A stretch of DNA of 64,000 bases from Bolinopsis microptera (lineage: Eukaryota > Ctenophora > Tentaculata > Lobata > Bolinopsidae), in contig NC_087077.1 in the NCBI RefSeq assembly GCF_026151205.1, positions 16,094,983 to 16,158,982 on the forward strand. The letters run 5' to 3'. The notes beneath the pieces are model-generated. The model made no database searches. It was not told the origin of the DNA and saw only the letters and a list, made by a program, of their open reading frames with translations. This document shows positions 42,536-53,799 of the stretch, piece by piece. A program made the translations under genes and the position numbers. Position 1 is the first letter of the stretch, and each line of letters starts with the position of its first letter.

Positions 42536-43310
42536 AATGTATTAATATCTAAAAAAATAGTATGGACTTCTACTTTCTTGGATATTAACCGTATACAGTT
42601 TAAATCCTTTGTTAAAGAATATTAGCCTCTGATAGGGTAGGATGGAAAAAATTGTTTTAGTTCATGTATCTGTATTCTTTTTATTTAGGCTACCTATCAG
42701 ATATTTAAGATGTTCATTTATTTTCTTTTTTGTTTTGAATAACGTTATATGATACATTTTTGTTGCTAGAAGCTTGTACTGCTCTGCAGTTACTTCAACT
42801 CTTAAACTATATTCGATTTTACTTTTGATGCAGCTATCGAATATTATTATTAAAATGTTTTAAAAAAAGAACTTTTGCTAATACTAGCTAAATCGACTGC
42901 AAATAAAATCTTCGCGGGATTCGACGTAAGCATCGTATTAAAATTAATAAGGTAAGTTAAAGCATTTATAAGCAGACTGGAAAATTGCAATAATATAATA
43001 GCTGCAAGAATAAAAAGATTTGTGCAGTGACCTGAACGAGTGGACCTGAAAGTGAAAGCAAATATGCCCGATACGATAAATACTCAGCTGGGGCCTAAGA
43101 AGCGTTCGGGAATCATATTAATAACTGATAACGCCATCAGCTAGGATGATGACAAAGTCCGAGAAATATAAAAGCATGATACTATTTTAGCCAGACCGCC
43201 GGGTTAGCTCCAACTATAAAACTAGTAAGCAGACTTTGCTAATTGTAGGGGAGTAGGATTCTCGCGTCATCCAACGTCAACCAAGCCAGGTTAAAAATTT
43301 TGCTTATAGT
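42536..43310. other. No supported gene
   Basis: AT-rich, nothing recognised. Confidence 0.45.
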
Positions 43311-43473
43311 AACTGCAATCAATCACCAGCGCTACCCTGCAACGCATCAAAATTTAATAAATTCTTAAAATTTTAAAGACCCGGTAAAATCGGTTGCCTA
43401 GTTACTCAAATCAATCGCTGGCGCGACCCTGTAACGCATCAAAGTTCATAAACTCTTAAAAATTAAAGACCTG
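43311..43473 (+). repeat. Two-copy direct repeat
   Basis: AATCAATCACCAGCGCTACC..CGCATCAAAATTTAATAAAT (43315-43386) is repeated at 43407-43473 with about 15 differences. Confidence 0.8.
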
Positions 43474-44215
43474 GTTGATCCCGTGTCGAACGACAATTAC
43501 AAGCTCGCTTGACGTTTTGCTATGCCACCCATGCTGAATTACAGTAACCATAGCAACGCGAATCAGCGTTATATCTCCAACCTGCCAGCTCAATGATTAT
43601 AACCATGTTGACGCGTGGCGGCGCGGGACATGATTCTAGTACTTATAGAGGCTCGGAACTGAAAGTCATTATTATTATTTATTCCCTCTTGAAACTTTGT
43701 TGTTCACGAGTGGTCAAGAGTTCCACTGTGTGGCAACTGGCAGTGGCAGCTAGCTCTTTAAACTTTATCTAATTAAATTAGGTTTAATATTTTTAGTGTT
43801 TGCGTGTTCCAGTGCCAAGTTTAAATAAATTTCTCCATGTTAAACAGATATAGTTCCAATACCGTTTAAAAAGCGGGGAAATGAAATTATTTCATTTTAA
43901 TCAAAATATCTGTCCATATTACAGATACCATTTCATAGGCATTAGACATTAGAGCACAAAATTCAGCAAGTTTTGAAATGTGTTTTAAAATTAGCTTAAA
44001 TTATATTTCACTATTTTTGTTACAAATAATTTCTTTACCGTATTTAAAAACCAATTTTCAAAATTTTTTGAAATGCTTTGATCTATGTTAGAAAAATTAC
44101 GAAAAATGTCTTTTAGGGTAATTTAAAAAATTAATCAGGAAAAAATGCAAATGGATGTTGATTTTATGATTCAATTTTATCTAAACTAGTTTAATAAATA
44201 TTTTGGTTTTCAAAA
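43474..44215. other. No supported gene
   Basis: Includes a slightly GC-richer patch at 43560-43640; no exon recognised. Confidence 0.4.
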
Positions 44216-44262
44216 AATATTAGTCTGGTAATATTAGTCTGGTAATATTAGTCTGGTAATGC
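44216..44262 (+). repeat. 15-bp tandem repeat, three units
   Basis: AATATTAGTCTGGT repeated three times; it overlaps the end of the minus-strand frame below. Confidence 0.9.
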
Positions 44263-44554
44263 TCTTAGACTATCAGTATCGATTAAAGTTCTAATTCCGT
44301 TCGTTTCGTTAACTTGCTTTAAAATCAATAACTCTGAATTAGGATCACAACTCTTCAAGTTGAGGAACCTTGCTATCTCCAGTTCGACCCCATCTGTGTA
44401 AACTAAACAAGAGTTCTGCTGTTTCAAATTGGATAATTTGAAATCCGAGCCACATGCTGCCCAACGAATATTTGAAACTATACACAACATTTTACACGAT
44501 TCTACGGGTGAGCAATTTTCTGTGGTGGAAAATATTTGCAATTTGTGCTGAACA
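44248..44554 (-). CDS. Candidate terminal exon of an unknown gene
   Basis: An open minus-strand frame could start after an acceptor-like GTGTTCAG near 44555 and run to a stop at 44248. It reads CKMLCIVSNIRWAACGSDFK, LSNLKQQNSCLVYTDGVELE and LLILKQVNETNGIRTLIDTD. The frame has normal-looking composition but no upstream ATG; its first in-frame ATG is 17 codons in. It may be the last exon of a host or transposon-derived gene. No family recognised. Confidence 0.35.
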
Positions 44555-44599
44555 CAATTTTCTGTGGTGATGAGATTTCTATGAGGTCCAAGGAAATCT

Positions 44600-45080
44600 T
44601 GAGACCATAGTCCTAGTGATGACTAGTGACTAGTGACTAGTAATGACTAGTAACTATTTTAGTGACTAGATGTAGTCCACCTTACATGTGATTCTGCGTT
44701 ACATGTGATTCTGCGGGCATGATTCTATGTGTGGACATTTCCATGTGCTGACACATTTCTATCTGTGGCGAACAACATCTGTGTCGAATATTATTTTGAT
44801 TTTCATCAAATGATTTTTGTGTTGAGCAATTTTATGTTGAGCAATTTTCTTTGGCAAATTATTTTCTGTGTCGAGCAATTTTTTTGACGAACCGTTTTGG
44901 TTTTCATCTTGAGCTAAATATTTGTATGCTGTTCAATGTGCTCAAATCAACAGTTTCTTCGGAATCAAGGATTCCCTGAGGTGAACATTTCAGATACTTA
45001 AATGGTGAGTCATTTTCTGAACAGAGTCATTTTCTGAGCAGAAACATTTTCTGAACAGAAGCATTTTATGTTAGGATAGG
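44600..45080 (+). repeat. Cluster of short tandem repeats
   Basis: GTGACTAGTGACTAGT at 44620-44650, ACATGTGATTCTGCG twice at 44686-44717, and three to four 18-19-bp units of GTCATTTTCTGAACAGA at 45005-45068. Confidence 0.8.
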
Positions 45081-45263
45081 TTAACATATTACGTCGACGA
45101 AGGCGGTATGAAATGGCCTGACGTACTATGTGAACGTACCCTAATGATTAATTTTTCTAATTTGCAATTATTGTGTGATTATACAATTTTTTGACTAAAC
45201 ATTTTAATAATAGTAATACAGAAAAAATAAATGTAATACTAATTTTATTGATTTCACCTTTAG

Positions 45264-45340
45264 TCGCTGATTATACGATAAAGATACCCGCACGCAAATC
45301 GCCTGCAGCACATTTTTGAACAGACAACTCTCTTTTCAAG
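45264..45340 (+). other. Candidate 5'UTR exon of the 45.5 kb gene
   Basis: Bounded by an acceptor-like GATTTCACCTTTAG and a donor AAG|GTAAAT. The following 185-bp interval ends in CTTTCTTTCAG just before AAATCGCAATG. If real, the coding exon is preceded by a small noncoding exon. Confidence 0.45.
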
Positions 45341-45448
45341 GTAAATATTATTGAATATATTAATATATTATGCAATCATTATTATTTCTATAAGTGCATA
45401 TTGTTCAAATTTTAAAGAATTATTTAAAATCAAATCAAAAAAATCCTT

Positions 45449-45508
45449 GCTTCGTGGTAGGTAACAGATTTCGATATTTAAAATACTATAAAACTTCGTG
45501 GTAGGTAA
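45449..45508 (+). promoter_or_regulatory. Two copies of a CTTCGTGGTAGGTAAC motif
   Basis: The 16-bp motif occurs at 45450 and 45493, inside the putative intron just upstream of the acceptor. Variants occur at 49943, 52516, 53390 and 54225. It may be a regulatory or structural motif of this 9-kb region. Role unknown. Confidence 0.5.
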
Positions 45509-45533
45509 CGAAAACTTTCTTTCAGAAATCGCA

Positions 45534-46892
45534 ATGTTCAGGCCCAACAGCTTCATGGACAATTTACCCCCAAATACCGGAGACGGAAAGGAGAACTTCA
45601 ACCTTGAGGAGTTCGTAGGGAGCCTCCCCGTTAAGTCTGCACCCTTCGAGAAGCGCTTCGTGAGTGATGCCATCTTGGAAGGACTTATCTCAGGAGACTG
45701 CATCATGTCTACTACGAGGAACATGTACCCTCCACTGGCCCTGACAGAACCCTCCTTCATACCCTACCCTCCTCTACCTTACACTCCACTACCACTACCA
45801 GTCATACCATGCTGTATCCCCTGCTGCAACCCAGTAGATAGCTGGCACTCAGGTCTCTACAGCGGGCTCTACCCCACCACTTGCAACCCCCTTCTACCAA
45901 TCCTTCAACACAAAGAAGTTGCTGCCCCCTTCATTAGACCCCCTAAACGTCCCCTGGAGAGCAAGATTACGTGGAGTGCTGCTTACAATATGGACTACAA
46001 CTACAACCCCCCGGCAATGACCATGGCTGGATCCAGACCGTACAGTCAACCCCGCACCTTCGGGTACCCCCGAGCTACTAACTTCAGCACCGTCGCCCCG
46101 GACATCTTACCACGGGTGATCCCTGACTGTGACATAGCTCCACCTAGATTATCTGGATTACCTCCGCCCAAAACAAGAGCTGGAGAATACCTGATACAGA
46201 AACCAAGACCGGCTCACGCTATGGCTACAATCCCACTGACAGCAGCTGCTATGGCAACCATTCCTCTGACGGCAGCTGCTATGGCAACCATTCCTCTGAC
46301 GGCAGCTGCTATGGCAACCATACCTCTGACGGCAGCTCATCACGCCATGGCGGCTAATCCCCATACAACTTTGGCGGCACACCCTCTGGCGGCACATCAA
46401 ATGGCGGCACATCCAGTCCTTCCCAGTCCTATCCTGCCCCCTCCCACTCTGCCCAGCACTGTGGACATAAAGAAGAAACCAGTGACATATCGCTTCGTCT
46501 ACCCCAAAAAAGAAAAGAAGTACATCCGAGTAAAGAGTAAGAAACTCCACAAGTGTCGCAAGGCCCCGACTAGAGCGCAGAAACTTGTCCTCTCCCTAAC
46601 TAAACCCCTGCTGGACTGCTACAGAAAAGGACTAGACACAATCTCAAGAAAGATCCCCATTGACACTGACTCCAACTCTAAATCAAGTTGTAGTAATGGC
46701 CCAAGTTCCCCCAAAGAAGTTCCCCTGGACCCTGGATATGACTTACTAGCTGTAGCTATGCTTACCAAGTGCCTACATTTCGAGCAATCGAATGTGAACC
46801 CCCTGCACCCCTTAAAACGTTACGTTGTCGAAAACAATGCTTCCGGGAAACGCTCCCGCGAAAGTGAGCCCCACACGGCTTCCATGTTTTGA
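45534..46892 (+). CDS. Proline/alanine-rich basic protein, single coding exon
   Basis: ATG at 45534 lies 8 bp after a strong acceptor (CTTTCTTTCAG), which decides the start. The product has 452 residues. An acidic N-terminus (MFRPNSFMDNLPPN) is followed by a Pro/Tyr-rich segment (PPLPYTPLPLPVIPCC), four tandem copies of the 10-residue unit AMATIPLTAA encoded by a 30-bp repeat (about 46218-46337), degenerate MAAHP repeats, a Lys/Arg-rich block (YRFVYPKKEKKYIRVKSKKL) and a C-terminal GYDLLAVAMLTKCLHFE. Base composition is far richer in GC than its surroundings, consistent with a genuine coding gene. The basic block suggests nuclear location or nucleic acid binding. No known domain; function unknown. 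ATTAAA at 46970 may be its polyadenylation signal. Confidence 0.75.
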   Translation: MFRPNSFMDNLPPNTGDGKENFNLEEFVGSLPVKSAPFEKRFVSDAILEGLISGDCIMSTTRNMYPPLALTEPSFIPYPPLPYTPLPLPVIPCCIPCCNPVDSWHSGLYSGLYPTTCNPLLPILQHKEVAAPFIRPPKRPLESKITWSAAYNMDYNYNPPAMTMAGSRPYSQPRTFGYPRATNFSTVAPDILPRVIPDCDIAPPRLSGLPPPKTRAGEYLIQKPRPAHAMATIPLTAAAMATIPLTAAAMATIPLTAAAMATIPLTAAHHAMAANPHTTLAAHPLAAHQMAAHPVLPSPILPPPTLPSTVDIKKKPVTYRFVYPKKEKKYIRVKSKKLHKCRKAPTRAQKLVLSLTKPLLDCYRKGLDTISRKIPIDTDSNSKSSCSNGPSSPKEVPLDPGYDLLAVAMLTKCLHFEQSNVNPLHPLKRYVVENNASGKRSRESEPHTASMF

Positions 46893-47191
46893 TTGTTTGA
46901 TGTTTCTTTTTTGTTACGGTGTTAAATTTAACAATACTCTGTGAGTGGTTTGCTTCACAGCCAGTGTTATTAAAAGATTTGTGCAAAAGATTTGTGCAAA
47001 ATTTCGGTAAATGCAAAAACGAAGTATTATGAAATATTATGATACAAAATTTCATTTTACGTAATTCTGCAAATATCACAGTGCTGGCAAGCACGAGCGG
47101 TGTCTTTATTGGGGGTATACTATGTACCCCCTTTACTATTGTACCCCCTTTACTATTATACCCCCTTTGGTACACGTTGGAAGCCTCTTTC
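46893..47191 (+). other. Probable 3'UTR and downstream spacer
   Basis: Contains ATTAAA and a TATTATGAAATATTATGATA block (47026-47072) that recurs as a direct repeat at 49173-49218, enclosing about 2.1 kb. Also contains repeated CCCCCTTTACTATT. Confidence 0.5.
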
Positions 47192-47243
47192 GTGCACGCG
47201 AAGCGTGCACTCCGGCCGGAGGCGGCGGCCGAAGGCCGCCGCC
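47192..47243. repeat. GC-rich hairpin cluster with GAA loops
   Basis: GTGCACGC-GAA-GCGTGCAC (47192-47210), the palindrome CTCCGGCCGGAG (47210-47221) and GGCGGCGGCC-GAA-GGCCGCCGCC (47221-47243, 10-bp stem). The first contains GCGAAGC, known from biophysics as an unusually stable DNA mini-hairpin. Confidence 0.85.
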
Positions 47244-48654
47244 CCCGGCAGGAGTTTTCCAGGCATTAAGACTAATCGGAAGTCGTTCAGCAGATTTATT
47301 TTTAGTTCAAAACATTCTAATTTGATGTCAAAGATGACAGGAATAAAAAATAGTTATGTTGAGATTTTTAAGAAATTTGCATAAAATACTCGCCAGCACT
47401 GTTATACGAAATTCGGTAAAAAACCCAAAATCGCCATATTCAGGTGCCTTAAAAACCATGTTAAAATTGAGTTAGAGATCTGAAATTTTTCAGGGCGTCT
47501 AGACGTTGACCAAAGCGACTGCAAAAAAAGTTTCAGGTTTCAGGAGCATCGGGAAATGGGTTTTCTAGAACCCCTGTTTTACGATAGATTGTCGTGATAC
47601 ATATATACATACATAATATATATATATATATTCAGGGATAGACGCTTTGCCAGTCAATTGTAACCTGTATTTAAGTGTCCATAGATTCAAAAGTATAAAA
47701 GATACAGCCATTTCCGACCACAGGTCTTGCAAATAATTGTTTACACTTTAGTTTACATTGTATAAAAAAATTATTTGACGTCATAAACACCCCTTGATGA
47801 CGTCATCAAGTTAACCGTTTTTAAAACTTGATTTTTGACAAAGTAATAATTTTCAAAATTAATTTTACACCATTAAGGAGTAATTTTATTCAAAATCTGA
47901 GGAAATTTTCATCTTAGATAATTGTTCAAGCATTCTGAAAATCTACCGGAAAGTTTTTCTAGCTTGCTCCTTCATAAAGATATTCGTCATTGAAATTTGT
48001 GCTTTTTTGAAGAATTATTTTATAAAAACGTCAATTTTGCGATTTAGTATTCTCTGGTGTTGGGCCATGCCTTGAGTTGTGGAGCTCAGTTCTGCTTCTT
48101 ATAGGTATAAATTGTGCATTAGGCTAGTTTTAAAGTTGAAAATCGAAAAGTTGCACACGTGGGGACACGCCCAAATTGAAAGAAAATTGCTAAAATCACT
48201 GAAAATTGCTGTTTTCGTCATTTTCTGTCAACTTTAGAGTGCCGTTGTGATTACAGTTCTTCTTGAAATACTTTGAAACTTTGCATGCTTATCAAACTAT
48301 ATATAAAACAATTGCATGCAAAAATTTACGGCGATTCAATATTGGATGCGCACGCAACGTCCGCTCAAAGTTTGCACGTGCGAAAGGTGAGAATTTTGCT
48401 CATTCGTGATTTCCAACAAACTCTGCTTTGCCACGACAGTTTAATATCATTATATATGAATTTAATGCCAACTTGAATGAGTATTAAGTGGCATATTCAG
48501 TCAGTGATCGACCAATATGCTTCCCTAAACACAAGGAAATGTTTTTAAAGGAAAAATTTCGAAATCGTTGAAACTTCCTCCTTATTAATGAAGATATCAG
48601 TTTATATTTCGACTTTATAAAGTACCCTGACATTATAATCAAAAAGAGATGATA
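47244..48654. other. No supported gene
   Basis: AT-rich with a TA run near 47600-47632; nothing recognised. Confidence 0.45.
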
Positions 48655-49168
48655 TTTTACCAAAACCCATAATCATGGGTAGAGTGGACCGCTGCCAGTG
48701 TCTCTCTTTCCCAAACAAAAGGAAATGATATTAATTTGATTGACCGTTCTCAAATGCAAAATGATACCGAGAATGAAATCGGTCGCTCGCTTTTTCCATT
48801 CATTTACAATTGTAATAGATTAAGAAGAACTGCCCAAAGGCAGCTGTACTCGGCAATAAAGATTCAATAAACTTCAGCTTATTCAATAAGTTATAACTAC
48901 CACCCTTGTCCCTTACCCCGAAATACTAGGTATCGACCCGAACGCAGCCCAAAGAGATTTTTACAGCATCTGATTGATGTAATCAATCGAAACTTATTTA
49001 TACAATTCGTAAGCCGTGAATGAATGGGAAAAGCGAGCGACCGATTTCATTCTCGGTATCATTTTGCATTTGAGAACGGTCAATCAAATTAATATCATTT
49101 CCTTTTGTTTGGGAAAGAGAGACACTGGCAGCGGTCCACTCTACCCATGATTATGGGTTTTGGTAAAA
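48655..49168. mobile_element. Foldback element, about 149-bp arms
   Basis: The left arm 48655-48803 (TTTACCAAAACCCATAATCA..) and right arm 49021-49168 are inverted copies with only a few differences; the spacer is about 217 bp. The arms begin with an inner palindrome CCCATAATCATGGG. No ORF. The high arm identity suggests recent activity or gene conversion. Confidence 0.85.
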
Positions 49169-49218
49169 TTTGATATTATGAAATATTATGATAAAAGATT
49201 TCATTTTATGTAATTCTG

Positions 49219-50039
49219 ATGAATATTCCGAATAAGGGTAAGTTAATCTGTCAATTATTAAACTAGGCCCACTGATCTGTCACTCCATCAGACCAGACAA
49301 TTTGAAATCGGGTCTTTACAACTTATGACAATGATTACAGATGCTGACTAATACATGGTTAATCAAACTGAACCTCATTAGTCGGATTTATGTAGAATAA
49401 ATTTTAGAATTGTAGAATAAATATTGCAAGCGATTGTCCGTGGGGAAGAACGTTGTTATGTCGAATTTGACAGCCCATTCTACTCAGCAGTGCTCGGTAG
49501 GATAATCTACAAACACTCACCCTGTGGGGGAGCGTTTGTACGGTATAACATTCCGCCAGATAGTATTGATCTCCGGTTTATCCAGGATCCTATCGGGCTA
49601 CTGCTGGGTTTACTGTGTTGTGAAAGGAGTCTTCCTGCATTAGCTTGTCAATGTTTGTGTTGAGTTTGTGTGTAGCTTTGCCGGTTGGTATTTGCTTTGT
49701 TGTATTTGCTTATTTGCTGTTATATGAAGAATAATTTGGGTGTTTTATTTTGATGGGAGGGACTGGGTTTTGAAGGTACAAAGTAATGTATACATAAATT
49801 GTAGAGTACTGAAGATGTATCTTTCTCAGAAAGCATGGGAAGTCTTTATGAAACTCATAAAATTGATAAAAAAATGTTAGAATTTGAGAATGGCTAATTT
49901 ATTGTCAACTAAACAGAATCCTTCATTGTCAATTTCATACAGCTTCGTGGTAGGCAATATGAACTGTTTCAGATCATAATCTCAAGTCTCACCCTCATAT
50001 GGTGATTCCAAAAGGAAAGATAGTTCCTTCTCTCACATT
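49219..50039. other. No confirmed gene
   Basis: An 80-codon frame at 49424-49663 opens with TTG and has no recognised domain. A CTTCGTGGTAGGCAAT motif lies at 49943. Confidence 0.4.
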
Positions 50040-50480
50040 TATTACTGAGGTTATGAACTGACATTTCCCTGTGACTTCATCAAATTGATTTGATTAAAAA
50101 GTCATGGGACGAAGACCTTTGTTAGGATATCAAATTTATCAAACAGGTCAACTCCAAGAATTGTTCTAACCTTATATGGTTAAATAGTGAAGATCTGTCT
50201 CTTTATATCTTGAATTTGTTGACAGATCTGTCAAAGGATGTTCAACCTACCGAAATTTGCAATTTAAACAATAATGATGTAGTAACTGTATTGTTGTTTA
50301 AGTATGTCCCTCCGAAAATGACGCTGAGGAAACGAGGAAAGAAGTGAGCTCTCTTCTACGTCAAAACACTAATAATATAGTAACAATATTGTTGTTAAGG
50401 TATGCCGCTAAGAAAATGGCGGTAACGCTGAGGGAACACAACACCTGATTCTTTGAGGGAATTAGCTCTCTTCCACGTTT
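50040..50480 (+). repeat. Diverged segmental repeat, copy 1
   Basis: Shares GACATTTCCCTGTGACTT-, TATATGGTTAAATAGTGAA-, GTTCAACCTA and AGTAACAATATTGTTGTTAA-like blocks with 51380-51730. An inner near-repeat of about 110 bp occurs at 50262-50375 and 50376-50480. Confidence 0.6.
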
Positions 50481-51379
50481 ATATATATATTTAAGTCTGA
50501 CCTACCTAAGCTAAAAAGCCGTGGCAAAGCCAGTACTAAAGACTAGCCGAATACTGATATGAAATATAACAATGTGGGATACAATAGGATACAGTAAAGA
50601 GAATAAATAGTTAGGAGGGATAAACAAGGACCCCTCCACGGACCGAAGAGAAAGCAGTTCTTGTCCTCTGTGGAATGTGGATGGATTTAATCTTGTGGAA
50701 GTCATAGCCTGGCTGCCTGGGTGAAGGGTGATGCTAGATTACGGGCATCTATTGAAAATATCAAGAAGGATCAAGACTCAAGAGGGAGTCTCGAGAGATC
50801 TTAAAAGCCGGTATTAGATGATCTCTTATCCAAAACAAGTCAAACGCTGCATGGAAGCGGGCCTATCAGTATATAAGTATACAGCACCGTGACTAAAAGG
50901 AGTGCGGTACGTTGAACATGAGGGAGGAGGGTTTCATAAAGAGTTGTTGCAGTCCAGTAGGTGCTCCACGCAATACAACCGTGAGCAATGCCTGGAATGA
51001 TAATCTGCTTGTAGATGCAATGAGTGGTTTCAACGTCCCCATTTATTGCAGCAGGCTGAGTGAATCGCTTTGCTTGTACATGCTGCTTCGATGTGAGGTT
51101 TCCAGAGAAGTTTAGAGTCTATGATGATTCCAAAATATTTAACTTAGGTAATTTGATGAAAGAGTTTTTAATATGGGGGAGGGGTCTATCTAAGGACAAT
51201 TCGCAGTTTGTTGGTAAAGATGATGGTCTGAATTTTGAGTATGCTGAGTCACGTTTATAAGCTTATAGATATCATGATCATATTTTGCATGAAGACACGA
51301 AGGGAAACACACAATATGAGGCTTGAATTCATCGTAAAACTACATCATGAGAATCTGTGATCATAACCTGTTACGTTTA
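50481..51379. other. No supported gene
   Basis: 51290-51345 (GACACGAAGGGAAACACACAA-like, split as GACACGAAGGGAAACACACA) matches 7335-7390. Otherwise unique. Confidence 0.4.
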
Positions 51380-51730
51380 TTTCGTGATCATGATCCGGCA
51401 TGTCCCTGTAATTTATCGAATTGATTTATAAAATTGATTTAAAATCTCGTGGGGTAACTACGTGGACGGCTTTGATGTGTGGAGAGCACGTAGCTTCTTC
51501 AACGTGATTTCGTGGGCCAGGTTGTGGATGTAGCGGTCTGCTGACCTTGGTTGGGCTATACAATACAACCTTGTATGGTGGAATAGTGAAAATCAGTCTC
51601 TTGGTATGTTGAATTTCCAGCTGATCAAACAGTGTTCAACCTATATCAAGACTTGTAATTAAAAACTAATAAAGTAGCAACAATATTGTTGTTAATGTGG
51701 TATTATTCTGAAGAAACACCGACACACGAT
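51380..51730 (+). repeat. Diverged segmental repeat, copy 2
   Basis: Counterpart of 50040-50480, including TGTCCCTGTAATTTATCGAA, GTGGAATAGTGAAAATCAGT and GTAGCAACAATATTGTTGTT. Confidence 0.6.
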
Positions 51731-52064
51731 CCCCGGAAAAGTCTTTCAGCCTGTAAAATTAAATAGGCCAGAAACCGGCCACTTTAGTAGTAAAGATATG
51801 CCATTTCCATTCCATAAAACGATGAAAATCAACATAATCTTACCTTTAACGACAATTCCGTTCTGAAGGGTCTTATCTATACCATGAACATAATCAATTC
51901 TCTTATTACACACTCTGTATAGTTTATTATAATATTACACTTTTATGATGTTACAGTCATGATGTACAAGAAGGCAAGTCTAATTCTGGTTTATTCGCTG
52001 CTATACAACAAATATTAAAATTATGAGGTCATTATTTTATATATTTAAAGACCCTTTAATTTAA

Positions 52065-52481
52065 ATGCTCGCTTGCACGTCACAGTCTACAAATATTTTT
52101 ATTGTGTTGCTGTTTGCTGTGAGCTACAGCACACCCACTGCAATAAATGACATAAAATCGGAGTTCGTGAGTGGTATAGTTGAAATTTTTGGTCGATTGC
52201 CTCCCAGCTCGATTGACTCCCAGCAACAATTTCTAATAATAGTTGACAACGCTCTCCTAGCTTATAAGATTGTAGAAATTCCAAATAAGTTAGATTTTTT
52301 AATTGATGGGAAATGTTTTTGTACTTCTGATGTAATCCGCGCTTTAAGCTTTACATTGAGCTTTAACCAATCTGCAAATAATTCAAGACATATCGAACAT
52401 AATTGTCACGGACAAGCCACTATAAGTATAACCTATGTGGTCATATACTGTCGACGCAACTTCTGCCATCTAAATATTTGA
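52065..52481 (+). CDS. Small predicted secreted cysteine-containing protein
   Basis: ATG at 52065, 138 residues. The N-terminus has a hydrophobic core (NIFIVLLFAV) followed by small polar residues (SYSTPTA), typical of a cleaved signal peptide. The remainder carries five cysteines (GKCFC, HNC, YCRRNFC) that could form disulphides. A decayed homologue of the middle and end lies at 53800-54210, and a shorter one near 53270-53400, so this is one survivor of a local duplicated unit. No family recognised. The frame is short and single-exon, so it might still be fortuitous. Confidence 0.4.
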   Translation: MLACTSQSTNIFIVLLFAVSYSTPTAINDIKSEFVSGIVEIFGRLPPSSIDSQQQFLIIVDNALLAYKIVEIPNKLDFLIDGKCFCTSDVIRALSFTLSFNQSANNSRHIEHNCHGQATISITYVVIYCRRNFCHLNI

Positions 52482-53799
52482 ATATTCGGTGCAGCTGATG
52501 TTAAACTTCCTATGACTTCGTGGTCGACAATAAACTGACAGATCGCTGGTATTTTGTAAAATTGATTCGGTTCGTCTTATACTGGCATGCTGAAGTGATC
52601 AAAATATTTATCAGAGCAAGCTCTGTCAGAATAATAAATCGGTCAATGCTGCTAATAATAATACAAACTACTACGCTTTTGTTAAGGTGCAGTTAAAGGT
52701 GGTCCCTGCACATCGCAGAAAATAATCAAAGCAATTTTATCATTCAACATAAACGATGCATTAGTACTGCATGATGCATCCTTATATGGAGAAGAAATAT
52801 CCTAAATCTCCCAATTGCACCAATTCAAAAATATATGTATAATCGGACTTTATTTGAAAGGACATTGCGTGAACGCTTGAGGCCTTTAGCGTCCATATTC
52901 ATGTCTGTTTAAATAAAGTCTGCCTGTTTAGGAGTCCGTTCATATTTGTTCCCAAAAGTATTCCAATACGAACTTATCATTCAGAATATGTCTATTTTTC
53001 AATTTTGGTGAATTTCTATCGTACTAAATGATATCATTGGATCAATAGAAACAAGTTTTTTGCTAAATCGAATTCTGTCATTTCTTTCTTCGGCTTCCGA
53101 AGAAATTATTTTACAAAATTGCCAACAAAAAAACGTTTCACAGTTATCAAGGGTTTTTAAATGCGTTCGATAAGATAACCGAACCTAGTGGGGTCATAAA
53201 GAACTCAACAAAACTATTCGAATAATAATTAGTGGTTTAAATTTCAAATGAAAAACAAACCTTCAAGATTAAACTGTAGATGATTCAAAAAGTTGACATT
53301 ACAATAAAAATAAATCATGCGCACATTTTCTATCAACACAACTTTTGTGATCAGAACGTAGCTTGACATTTCGTACAATTCTTCGCGGTAGGTAGTTCAC
53401 TTTCTGTTTCTGTGCTTATAAACTAGTACCTTGGTAAAGCTGTCAGATCATACGTCAAACAGGGGACTGTCTTATTGTAAATTAATTGTTTGAGATTACG
53501 GAATGCATTTTTATGAACCAAAGCACTTATGTCTTCTCTCTTGGGCAATCTCAATTTAGGTTCTACTGATATCCTGAAAAAGTAGGCTACAGTTCATGTC
53601 TGAGCGGCTCTGCTCAAAAAACTTTCTCTCCTCATCGGAGCAGAAAGTTAAAAACAAAACACGGGTCTCATAAAATTAAAAATGCTAAATAATGTTAAAG
53701 AGATAATTCATTATATCAGATTAACTGTCGCAAAAATGGTAATAGTATACATACAACATAATTTGACAAAGATTAATGACATTTTTATTAATTCCCAGC
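52482..53799. other. Spacer with repeated flanking blocks
   Basis: CTTCGTGGTCG (52516) and CTTCGCGGTAGG (53390) variants of the region's motif are present. 52720-52830 (CATTCAACATAAACGATGCA, TTAGTACTGCATGATGC) matches 54385-54430. No gene. Confidence 0.5.

Noticed and set aside
45490-45526. Spliced-leader or tiny-intron reading of TTCGTGGTAG|GTAAC..TTTCAG
   Set aside because: A 21-bp intron is not credible in an animal and no Sm site or SL RNA fold follows; a normal 185-bp intron explains the acceptor.
46158-46550. 130-codon minus-strand Cys/His-rich ORF
   Set aside because: Antisense of the AMATIPLTAA repeat region of the 45.5-kb gene.
49424-49663. 79-codon ORF, looks coding in composition
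   Set aside because: Starts with TTG, no ATG, no splice evidence and no known domain; could be a stray exon but cannot be supported.
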